From contig DS999406.1 of assembly GCA_000158155.1 (NCBI GenBank), forward strand, positions 620,924-684,923: 64,000 bases of DNA. Reading direction: 5' to 3'. Below, in pieces: positions 1-7,280 of this stretch (position 1 is its first letter; each line of letters opens with the position of its first letter). The notes below the pieces were generated by a model. The model saw only the letters and a list, made by a program, of their open reading frames with translations. It was not told where the DNA came from and made no database searches. Source of the stretch: a gamma proteobacterium NOR5-3 (lineage in GTDB: Bacteria; Pseudomonadota; Gammaproteobacteria; Pseudomonadales; Halieaceae). Made by a program: the position numbers and the translations under genes.

Positions 1-1026
1 CTTGCTCTGCATGAAGGAGCCATACACGTAGACCTCGTCCAGAATTTGCCCGTCGTGGTGATACAGGGGCTGTCCCAGTAAGGACAGTCGATGGGTATCA
101 GACAGCGGCTTACCGTGCTCGTAGTCTCCCAGAGTACCGCGACGGGCATGGCAGCGCCCGCAGCTATCCACTTGCTGCTGGTTGGCCAGTGGGCTTTTGC
201 GCCGCGCGATGGATTCGCCCTCGGGGAAATACCACTGCCCCCGGGCGCTCAGATCCGTCTGTAATCCCGAGGATGCGCCGCTGCCAAGGCGCCCCTGCTG
301 CCCCAGCGCTACATGCTGACTGCCGGGGCCGTGACAGGCTTCGCAGCTGACGTCCGCTTCGGCGAAGGTGGTGGCAAAGGTTCGAGTGCCGGCCTGATAA
401 TTCTTTTGAACATCGGTGCTGTGGCATTCGGCGCAGCGCGTGTTCCAGTTTAAATAGGGTCCGGTCCAGTGCAGCGGGTCGTCGTAGAGGATTTCTTCCT
501 CAGGAAACAGGTGGTACCACCGCTGTCCGCCTGCATCTGCCGGGCGGCTGTCCCAGGCAATGGCCAGAGCCTGCAGTCGGCCATCTTCCATAGGCAACAA
601 ATATTGTTGCAGCGGATCTACACCAAAAACCCAGGCCACCTGATATTCGGTCATGCTGCCATCGGGTCCATCGGTGCGCACAAAGTAGTTGCCGTCCCGG
701 GTATAAAACCGGGTTGTGTTCCCAAAGTATTCAAAGCTGGCGTTATCGAAGTCTCCTAGTACCGTGTCTGGACCGGGCTTTTGCATAGCGAGATCGTGAT
801 GAGACCCCTGCCACTGACTGTGTTCGCTTTCATGGCAGCCTATGCAGGTTTCACCGCCCACAAAGGTGGCGCCTGCGGTATCTGCCGCGACACCAGGACT
901 GTGGGAGCCGCCCGCAAGACAGCTCAACATCAACAACGTGAACAGCACAGGACAAGGAGTTCTGCGCGTGAAAATACGGCTTAAAAACTCACGGTGCCGC
1001 GGCTCGGTAAAGACAGGATTCTTCAT
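1..1026 (-). CDS. Multiheme c-type cytochrome, 3' part cut off by the window edge
   Basis: The minus strand is open from an ATG at 1026 to the window edge (342 codons, no stop). Residues 25-48 form a hydrophobic export signal after an arginine-rich start, so the product should be periplasmic or membrane-attached. Four covalent heme motifs are visible: CIGCH at about 61, CAECH at 198, CEACH at 228 and CGRCH at 289. The spacing and the motif CEACHGPG resemble the cytochrome c554-like domain of large multiheme proteins that often carry TPR repeats at the C terminus. That part is outside the window, so the TPR architecture is a guess. The role is electron transfer of unknown partner and substrate. 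Gene reality is well supported; exact function is not. Confidence 0.82.
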   Translation of the reverse strand, partial: MKNPVFTEPRHREFLSRIFTRRTPCPVLFTLLMLSCLAGGSHSPGVAADTAGATFVGGETCIGCHESEHSQWQGSHHDLAMQKPGPDTVLGDFDNASFEYFGNTTRFYTRDGNYFVRTDGPDGSMTEYQVAWVFGVDPLQQYLLPMEDGRLQALAIAWDSRPADAGGQRWYHLFPEEEILYDDPLHWTGPYLNWNTRCAECHSTDVQKNYQAGTRTFATTFAEADVSCEACHGPGSQHVALGQQGRLGSGASSGLQTDLSARGQWYFPEGESIARRKSPLANQQQVDSCGRCHARRGTLGDYEHGKPLSDTHRLSLLGQPLYHHDGQILDEVYVYGSFMQSK

Positions 1027-1120
1027 GGGTCTATGGTAACCCAATCCTCTTCTCCCTCTACCGGGATATAGACAGCCAGTGACCTCGGTTCGTAGACTCG
1101 TCCCTGTACTTATTATCTGG

Positions 1121-1831
1121 ATGCAACTTGTGAAGGTAGGAATTTTAAAAACTGATGCCGTGCGCGAAGAGTGGGTCGAGGAATTCGGAGAATATCCGGA
1201 TATGTTTGCCAGGCTACTGGGAAGTCGCGACGCTGATCTTGAGTTTGTGACCTACGATGTTCGTCTCGGTGAGTATCCTGATGAGATTGACGAGGTGGAC
1301 GCTTATCTCATGACCGGTAGCCGCCACAGCGTGTATGACGATCTACCCTGGATTGAGCCGTTGATGCGTTTTGTGCGGGAACTTGATGCGCGGGGCAAAA
1401 AGCTCGTGGGTATCTGCTTTGGACATCAGCTTATTGCTCAGGCTCTGGGCGGGCGCACCGAAAAGGCGAGCGCTGGCTGGGGCGTTGGTATGCATCACCA
1501 CCGGTTTACCGAACGTCCGGAATGGTTTGATGATGGAGACCTGGAGTTTCCGATTCTGGTCACTCACCAGGACCAGGTAACAAAGAACGCTCCTGACGCT
1601 AGAGTATTGGCCAGCAGTGACTTTTGTCCCAATGCGGTTTGTCAGATTGGCGAGCATATTCTGACCATGCAGGGGCACCCGGAATTTGTGAATGACTACT
1701 CCAGAGCCATTATGGATTTTCGGCGGGAAATCGTCACAGAGCCGGTTTATCAGTCAGGCATTGCTTCTCTTGCAGAGCAGCCGGCGACAGAGCGCATGGC
1801 GCAGTGGATACTGCGGTTTCTTAAAAAGTAG
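1121..1831 (+). CDS. Class I glutamine amidotransferase (GMP synthase-like GATase domain protein)
   Basis: A 236-residue stand-alone class I glutamine amidotransferase. The nucleophile elbow GICFGHQ carries the catalytic cysteine near residue 100, and GHPEF near residue 187 carries the His and Glu of the triad. Upstream lies MTGSRHSVYDD, the oxyanion-region signature of the GuaA-like branch (PF00117). Such proteins release ammonia from glutamine or hydrolyse gamma-glutamyl bonds. No synthase partner is adjacent, so the physiological substrate cannot be named. The ATG at 1121 begins directly before the first beta strand (VGILKTD). A GTG 42 bases upstream would add an unlikely leader and neither start has a strong ribosome binding site. 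It is convergent with the STAS gene. Confidence 0.82.
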   Translation: MQLVKVGILKTDAVREEWVEEFGEYPDMFARLLGSRDADLEFVTYDVRLGEYPDEIDEVDAYLMTGSRHSVYDDLPWIEPLMRFVRELDARGKKLVGICFGHQLIAQALGGRTEKASAGWGVGMHHHRFTERPEWFDDGDLEFPILVTHQDQVTKNAPDARVLASSDFCPNAVCQIGEHILTMQGHPEFVNDYSRAIMDFRREIVTEPVYQSGIASLAEQPATERMAQWILRFLKK

Positions 1832-1885
1832 CAGTTACGCCTCGGGCCAAAGCCTGCCAGCTTCGAGCTATCGCGAAGCGGGGCC

Positions 1886-2269
1886 TCAGTGAGCGTCCCG
1901 ACCTTTCACTTTCGCCTGCATGGCATCGAGATACTCATCCAGCTCGCTATCGTTAGAGAACACCGCCATATCAGGTAATGCCTGAAGTATCTCAAAGACC
2001 TTCTCGATTTGCGGCTGCCGGTTTGCCACCGCGAGACTGCGGCCGGCGGCCTTGAGTTGCTTTGCGGCTTTAAAAATAACTCGCAGACCCGCGGAGCTGA
2101 CATAGTCCAGGGATTTCATGTCCAGAAGAACCATTTGCCAGTCATCGGTGATAGCCTCGGCGAGCGTTGCTTCAAAGCCCGGTGCCGTGTCGGTGTTGAG
2201 TCCACCAATCATGCAAACGCGGAGCAGGGACTTGTCGCGATCCTCGTGGAGCTTGGTATCCAGGTTCAT
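1886..2269 (-). CDS. STAS domain anti-sigma factor antagonist
   Basis: A 127-residue single-domain STAS protein of the SpoIIAA/RsbV type (PF01740). The diagnostic segment LLDMKSLDYVSSAGLRVI places the conserved acidic residue near 50 and the phosphorylatable serine at 58 or 59. In this family the unphosphorylated antagonist binds an HATPase_c anti-sigma kinase; phosphorylation releases it and a PP2C phosphatase restores binding. The gene starts three bases after the end of the phosphatase/kinase gene on the same strand. The two almost certainly form one transcription unit and one partner switch. No sigma factor of the SigB/SigF type is beside it, so the final target may be an enzyme or cyclase rather than a sigma factor. 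Confidence 0.85.
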   Translation of the reverse strand: MNLDTKLHEDRDKSLLRVCMIGGLNTDTAPGFEATLAEAITDDWQMVLLDMKSLDYVSSAGLRVIFKAAKQLKAAGRSLAVANRQPQIEKVFEILQALPDMAVFSNDSELDEYLDAMQAKVKGRDAH

Positions 2270-2272
2270 TGT

Positions 2273-4648
2273 TCAATCTCCGGTGGCGGTGTCGGGTCCG
2301 TTTTGCTCCCAAACGGGGAGGTCCATACGCAAGCGAAGTATATTGCGACCGTCTTCGCGGTGATAGGACTGTCGTGTGGTTAGTCGGGTTATGAGATGTA
2401 GCCCCAAACCTCCGATACTGGCCTCTTCTGTACTCTCTCCGAGCGCTGAGCGTTCGGCGTCCTCCAGCGGATTGTAGGCGTGCCCGGGATCGATGCATTC
2501 CAGTTCTACGCGATCGGCAAAGCGTTCCAGCCCGAGGCTGAGCGTCGCATTATCCCCGGTCTGAGCGTGGTCGCGCACATTGCAGACAACCTCCTCAAGC
2601 ACTAGCTGCATGTCACGGAGTGCACTGTCGGGAAGGCCTTGAGCACGCCATTGATCCTCGAGCCAGCGAGCAGCCTGGCTAGGCAATGCTGCATCAATCT
2701 CCAGGCTCTGGTGCTCTGACTGCAGGGCTGACCGCCGCTGGCCTGGAACCTCAAGAAGCATCAGCGACATATCGTCAAACTGCGGTGCACCGGCAGTGAA
2801 CTGGTCCACCGCAGCAAATATGGCAGCGCCCGCCTCATCCAGGGGTAGTTTGTCCGGGCCGGCGAGGATCTCGCATAGGGCTGCTTCTCCGAGCATGTCA
2901 TCTGCGGTGTTCTGCGCTTCATCAAAGCCATCGGTATAAATCACCAGGCGGTCATCGGTTTGCAGCTGCAATTCGTTCAGGGGAAAGCTGAGCCCTTCGC
3001 GAAGTCCCAGTGCCGGACCACGCTGCTGCTCGAGCATGCTTGGCTCACCCTCGCGCAGTAGCACCGGTGCGCCGTGTCCCGCACTGGCGTAGTGGAGTTT
3101 TAACGTATCCAGGTTCAGGACTCCCATAAACAGGGTGAGAAACATGCAGTTGTCGTTGTCTCGCGTTAATCCTTCATTAAGCTGCTGTAACGCGATTTCG
3201 GGAGGGACCGTGGCAGGCTGGACTTCCCACTGCTGGATAAGACTGATGGCTTTGGCCATGAACAAGGCCGCGGGTACACCCTTGTCTGATACATCGCCAA
3301 TACTGATGAGTAGCCGCCGGCCTGTCTGATGAAAAGAATATAAATCGCCCCCTACAGCGCGCGCAGGACGCACCCTGGCCCAAAGATCCACTGCGTCTGT
3401 ATGCAGCTCTGCTTTGCCCCCCTGGGGTAGCATCGCCATTTGAATCTCATGTGCTGCGCTCAGCTCGCCATCCATTCTGCTTCGCTGGGCTGCTGCGGAC
3501 TCCAGATCGCGGATGTAGTGACCCAGGTCCTGTCGCATACTGTCGAAAGCGCCGACCAGTTGACTGACTTCATCGTCGCCCCGGTGTGCGGGAAGAGGCA
3601 CGTCGAGCTCGCCTCTGGCGATAGACTGACTGGCCGTCGCCAGCGCCAGGAGCGGTTCGGTGAGACGCTTGGTGACTATGCTGACTACCATGCCTATAAG
3701 AACCAGCATCCCGGCACCTACGATCAGTACCCGCAGCTGGTAATCACGCAGAGGGCTTAACAGAGCGTCTTCAGAATAAACAACGCCGACGCTCCACTTG
3801 CTGTTCTGTACGTCTGCGACGCGGAGCTGGCAACGCTCGGCAGTTTGCGGGCAGTTGACCAGGGCGCGCCGGGGCTCGGTGCTGGCGTCCTTGAGCCAGT
3901 CTTTCCAGTTGGAGACGCCATCACTATGCAGCACCTCGCCAAGCGGTGCGCTGATGACCCTGCCGTCGGGCGCGCCTATTAATGTGCCTTGGGCCGTCAG
4001 CAGGAACCCGAAGCCCTTTTTGTCGATACTCAGATCATCGAGGTAGTCATAAAGGTCTGTCAGACGCAGATCAATGGTCGCAACGCCAATGAAAACTTTT
4101 GCGCCACCGGCATCGTTGCGATGGAGCGGCGCAGAAAAAGTGGTCATTTCGACCTTTGCACCCGTGGGCTCAAAATAGGGCTCTACCCAGGCGGCGCGCC
4201 CCGAGTCCCTGATGCTGGCAAACCAGGGCTCTTGCCAGTAGGGCGTGTCTGCATTCGACAAATCAGTCCGTACCAGGCTGCTGCCGTTACGATAGAGGTA
4301 GGGGGCGAGCCCCTCGGGCGCGCCAGCATGCTCAATATCCAAGGCGATTGCTGCGGCGAATATATGCGGATTGCTGTCGATGACGCTGCGCAGCACCGTG
4401 TCGATCCTGGCCTCATCGGGAACCTCGTCGACAGCCTCTGCCAGGAAGCGTACGGCGCCTTCCAGACCGGTGGTAAGTTCCTCGATGCGCAGCACCGCCG
4501 CAGAGATGGAGCTGCGGGCGCCCTCTTCGAGGCCTGCCACAAGCCGGTCCCGGGACAGGGAGTAGTCAATGAAAAGTCCTCCAGCTATCACCACCGCGGC
4601 CATCAGGGTGACCCGGATAATGAGCTGCGTGGTGAAGGACTGCTTCAC
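2273..4648 (-). CDS. Membrane dCache-HAMP-PP2C (SpoIIE) phosphatase with C-terminal HATPase_c kinase domain
   Basis: A 791-residue sensor protein with a GTG start. Residues 8-28 and about 305-325 are membrane segments enclosing a periplasmic dCache-like sensor. HAMP follows at 326-380 and a short coiled coil to about 405. A SpoIIE-type PP2C domain (about 410-635) shows metal-binding motifs VGGDLY (433), GDVSDKG (451), YTDG (571) and FDDMS (624). A C-terminal RsbW-like HATPase_c domain has the N-box LVLEEVVCN (682) and G-box GGLGLHL (746). One polypeptide thus carries input, phosphatase and, probably, antagonist kinase activity, opposite the STAS protein encoded three bases downstream. The gloA gene ends nine bases upstream on the same strand. 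The sensed ligand is unknown. Confidence 0.88.
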   Translation of the reverse strand: MKQSFTTQLIIRVTLMAAVVIAGGLFIDYSLSRDRLVAGLEEGARSSISAAVLRIEELTTGLEGAVRFLAEAVDEVPDEARIDTVLRSVIDSNPHIFAAAIALDIEHAGAPEGLAPYLYRNGSSLVRTDLSNADTPYWQEPWFASIRDSGRAAWVEPYFEPTGAKVEMTTFSAPLHRNDAGGAKVFIGVATIDLRLTDLYDYLDDLSIDKKGFGFLLTAQGTLIGAPDGRVISAPLGEVLHSDGVSNWKDWLKDASTEPRRALVNCPQTAERCQLRVADVQNSKWSVGVVYSEDALLSPLRDYQLRVLIVGAGMLVLIGMVVSIVTKRLTEPLLALATASQSIARGELDVPLPAHRGDDEVSQLVGAFDSMRQDLGHYIRDLESAAAQRSRMDGELSAAHEIQMAMLPQGGKAELHTDAVDLWARVRPARAVGGDLYSFHQTGRRLLISIGDVSDKGVPAALFMAKAISLIQQWEVQPATVPPEIALQQLNEGLTRDNDNCMFLTLFMGVLNLDTLKLHYASAGHGAPVLLREGEPSMLEQQRGPALGLREGLSFPLNELQLQTDDRLVIYTDGFDEAQNTADDMLGEAALCEILAGPDKLPLDEAGAAIFAAVDQFTAGAPQFDDMSLMLLEVPGQRRSALQSEHQSLEIDAALPSQAARWLEDQWRAQGLPDSALRDMQLVLEEVVCNVRDHAQTGDNATLSLGLERFADRVELECIDPGHAYNPLEDAERSALGESTEEASIGGLGLHLITRLTTRQSYHREDGRNILRLRMDLPVWEQNGPDTATGD

Positions 4649-4657
4649 AGGCGTCGC

Positions 4658-5098
4658 TTACCAGCTGCCGGTATTAGGCATGGATGCCCAGGGCTCCTGA
4701 GGGGCCAGGGAGTCGCCGGCCTGCAGCAGTTCGATGGAAATGCCATCGGGAGAGCGTACAAAAGCCATGTGACCATCTCGCGGGGGTCGATTGATGGTGA
4801 CGCCGCCATCCATCAGTTGCTGACAGGTCGCGTAGATATCGTCCACCCGATAGGCGAGATGGCCAAAGTTGCGGCCGCCATCGTAGTCTTCCGGGTCCCA
4901 GTTGTGGGTAATCTCAACCATGGGAGCCTGGCGGTCCCCGGATGCGTCGATGTCCCCGGGAGCGGCCAGAAACACCAGAGTAAAGCGGCCCTGTTCGCTG
5001 TCGTAGCGGCTGGTTTCTACCAGGCCCAGCTTGTTGCAATAAAAGTCCAGTGTTTCTGTCAGATCGCGGGCGCGAACCATGGTGTGCAGATACTGCAT
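4658..5098 (-). CDS. gloA: Lactoylglutathione lyase (glyoxalase I), VOC family
   Basis: A 146-residue vicinal-oxygen-chelate enzyme that isomerises the methylglyoxal-glutathione hemithioacetal to S-lactoylglutathione in the cytoplasm. The four metal ligands are recognisable: His5 in MQYLHTMVR, Glu in MVEITHNWD, His in FGHLAYRV and Glu in ISIELLQ near the end. The order and spacing match the bacterial Ni/Co-type GloA. I chose the ATG at 5098 because an AGGA lies eight bases ahead of it and the canonical N terminus starts there. Longer readings up to 5170 add a non-homologous leader. It precedes the PP2C phosphatase gene on the same strand with a nine-base gap, so cotranscription is possible. 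Confidence 0.9.
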   Translation of the reverse strand: MQYLHTMVRARDLTETLDFYCNKLGLVETSRYDSEQGRFTLVFLAAPGDIDASGDRQAPMVEITHNWDPEDYDGGRNFGHLAYRVDDIYATCQQLMDGGVTINRPPRDGHMAFVRSPDGISIELLQAGDSLAPQEPWASMPNTGSW

Positions 5099-5267
5099 GG
5101 AAGTCATCCTGTTAAACGAAAGTGCTCTGATACTAGGCAGCTGCCCGGCCTGCGGCAAGTCCGGGCTCACGGCACATGTAGCAGGACTGGCATTTGCGTG
5201 TTGTTGTCGTGGTATTGGCAGACTGCTTGTGTAGAATGTGCCGCCCTTTCGCCGGACAATCTTAGCT

Positions 5268-6176
5268 ATGTGGTTTAAAAATCTGCGGGCCTACCGCATG
5301 ACTCGCGGCCTTGAGTTATCTGCCGAGCAACTTGAGGAAAAGCTGTCTAACCGGGGCTTCAAAGCCTGCACCCCCGCCCAGCCTTTATCTGTGGGATGGG
5401 TGCCTGCGCTTGGTGAGGGCGCACAAACGCTCGTGCACGCTGCCGATGGTCGTTTGATGCTGTGTCTGCGCCGCGAAGAGAAGATTCTTCCGCCTTCCGT
5501 GGTGCGTGATCTCGTAAAGGAACGTGTGGAGGGTATCGAAGCGCAGCAGGGACGAAAGGTCTATCGCAAAGAAAAGCTCTCCCTGAAAGACGAGGTGGTG
5601 CAGGACTGCCTGCCCCGCGCTTTCAGCCGTCATGCCGAGCTGCGTATGATTATCGATGCCCAGGCTCGCTGGGTGCTGGTGGATTCTGCGAGTGCCTCAC
5701 GCGCCGAAGAAGCTCTGAACCTGTTACGCGAATGTGTGGGCAGCTTTCCGGTATTGTTGCCGCAGACTGCCCATGCGCCAGCTGCCGCTATGACCAGCTG
5801 GCTGGCTAACTCCAGCCTGCCCGAGGACCTGCAGGCCCGGGATGAATGTGAGCTTCGCGATATGGGTGAGCAGGCCGCAGTGATACGCTGTCGTGGTCTC
5901 GAGCTGTACAGCGACGAGGTTCGGCAGCATCTTCAGGGGACCACACAGGTTGTGCGACTTGCTCTGGGTTGGAAGGAGCAGATGCAGTTTGTGCTGGGCG
6001 ATGATCTTTGTCTTCGGCGCATCAAGTTCTCGGATGCGCTGGTAAAGGAGAACGATGAATTGATGGACGAAGATCGCCTGGCTCGAATGGATGCGGATTT
6101 TGCGATCATGGCGCCAGCGCTGACGGCCATACAGGATCGTCTCATCACGCTCTTCGGTGGCGAAGACAACGGGTAG
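5268..6176 (+). CDS. rdgC: Recombination-associated protein RdgC
   Basis: A 302-residue protein beginning MWFKNLRAYRM, the typical RdgC N terminus, and of normal family length (Escherichia coli about 303). RdgC forms a ring-shaped dimer that binds double-stranded DNA without strong sequence preference and restrains RecA filament formation. Conserved blocks such as GWVPALG, LRREEKILPPSVVRDLV and LSLKDEVVQDCLPRAF are present along the chain. The start at 5268 is the one matching the family; an open leader of ten codons upstream is ignored. It is followed after three bases by mnmH on the same strand, so the two may be cotranscribed, although no functional link is known. Confidence 0.93.
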   Translation: MWFKNLRAYRMTRGLELSAEQLEEKLSNRGFKACTPAQPLSVGWVPALGEGAQTLVHAADGRLMLCLRREEKILPPSVVRDLVKERVEGIEAQQGRKVYRKEKLSLKDEVVQDCLPRAFSRHAELRMIIDAQARWVLVDSASASRAEEALNLLRECVGSFPVLLPQTAHAPAAAMTSWLANSSLPEDLQARDECELRDMGEQAAVIRCRGLELYSDEVRQHLQGTTQVVRLALGWKEQMQFVLGDDLCLRRIKFSDALVKENDELMDEDRLARMDADFAIMAPALTAIQDRLITLFGGEDNG

Positions 6177-6179
6177 CCT

Positions 6180-7280
6180 ATGACATTGCGGGGTGACAGC
6201 ACTGACTACGCCCGTCTGTTTTTAGCAGACACGCCTTTGCTGGATACCCGCGCACCCATAGAGTTTGCGGCGGGCGCCTTTCCCACTGCGCAAAGCCTGC
6301 CGCTCATGAGTAATGATGAGCGGGCTGCCGTAGGGACCTGCTATAAGGAACAGGGACAGGAAGCCGCCATCGCGCTGGGCCATCAGTTGGTGTCTGGCGA
6401 TGTGCGCGAACAAAGACTGGCTAGCTGGAAACAGTTCGCCAAAGATCATCCCGATGGTTACCTCTACTGTTTTCGCGGCGGTCTGCGATCCCAGTTGGTG
6501 CAGCAGTGGCTGCGTGAGAGCGGCGTGGACTACCCGCGAATCACGGGCGGCTACAAAGCGATGCGCCGTTTTCTTATCGATACTCTCAATGCGCTGTCCC
6601 AGCGAGCAGACATTATTCTTGTCGCCGGCGCGACAGGGACAGGAAAAACCCGTCTTGTCAAAGCGCTTCCCAAAGCTATCGATCTGGAAGGGCTGGCAAA
6701 GCATCGCGGTTCGGCTTTCGGACGACTGATCGAAGAGCAGCCTACTCAGATCGACTTTGAGAATGCCATTGCCATTGCGCTGCTGAAGCTGTCGCAAAGT
6801 GATGGTCCGGTGATTCTTGAGGACGAGGGGCAGCTTATTGGCCGGCTGGCCCTGCCGGCGTCGCTGCGCATGCGCATGAGCGAGGCACCGCTTGTGGTGC
6901 TTGAGTACCCCGTTGAGGAGCGTGTTCAGGTTGTCTTTGAGGACTATGTCCTTGATCTCGGTGAGCGCTTTAGGCAGGTTTATGGTGAGGCGGGACTGGC
7001 TGCGCACCGGGACAGATTGCTCAGCGATCTTGAGCGCACCCAGAAGCGTCTGGGAGGCGAACGTTATCGGCACATCGCCGGGCTCATGCAATCGGCATTT
7101 GATACTCAGCAAAGCACGGGCGATGCCGAGGGGCACCGGGACTGGATACGACATATGCTGGTTGACTACTACGACCCCATGTATGCCTATCAGTTATCCA
7201 AACGTGAGGGCAGCCGTCTGTGCAGCGGCGATCGCGCTGCGCTGCACGCATACCTTAGCGAGAGACTCAGTGCTCACTAG
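6180..7280 (+). CDS. mnmH: tRNA 2-selenouridine synthase
   Basis: A 366-residue enzyme (also called SelU or YbbB) that converts 2-thiouridine to 2-selenouridine at tRNA wobble position 34 using selenophosphate, through a geranylated intermediate. The N-terminal rhodanese domain begins LLDTRAPIEFAAGAFP and carries the active cysteine in YCFRGGLRS (Cys97). A P-loop GATGTGKT lies at about 150-157 in the C-terminal domain. Length and domain order are standard. The next gene, which makes selenophosphate, starts inside the last codons of this one. This forms a self-contained tRNA selenation unit with no sign here of selenocysteine insertion genes. Confidence 0.93.
   Translation: MTLRGDSTDYARLFLADTPLLDTRAPIEFAAGAFPTAQSLPLMSNDERAAVGTCYKEQGQEAAIALGHQLVSGDVREQRLASWKQFAKDHPDGYLYCFRGGLRSQLVQQWLRESGVDYPRITGGYKAMRRFLIDTLNALSQRADIILVAGATGTGKTRLVKALPKAIDLEGLAKHRGSAFGRLIEEQPTQIDFENAIAIALLKLSQSDGPVILEDEGQLIGRLALPASLRMRMSEAPLVVLEYPVEERVQVVFEDYVLDLGERFRQVYGEAGLAAHRDRLLSDLERTQKRLGGERYRHIAGLMQSAFDTQQSTGDAEGHRDWIRHMLVDYYDPMYAYQLSKREGSRLCSGDRAALHAYLSERLSAH

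Noticed and set aside
3989..5278. Long plus-strand open frame opposite the PP2C and gloA genes
   Set aside because: It is the antisense of strongly conserved genes, has no recognisable motifs and crosses the gloA start region. It is an antisense reading of GC-rich coding DNA.
6222..7154. Minus-strand open frame of about 310 codons opposite mnmH
   Set aside because: The sense strand encodes a complete MnmH with rhodanese and P-loop motifs. The antisense reading has no family features.
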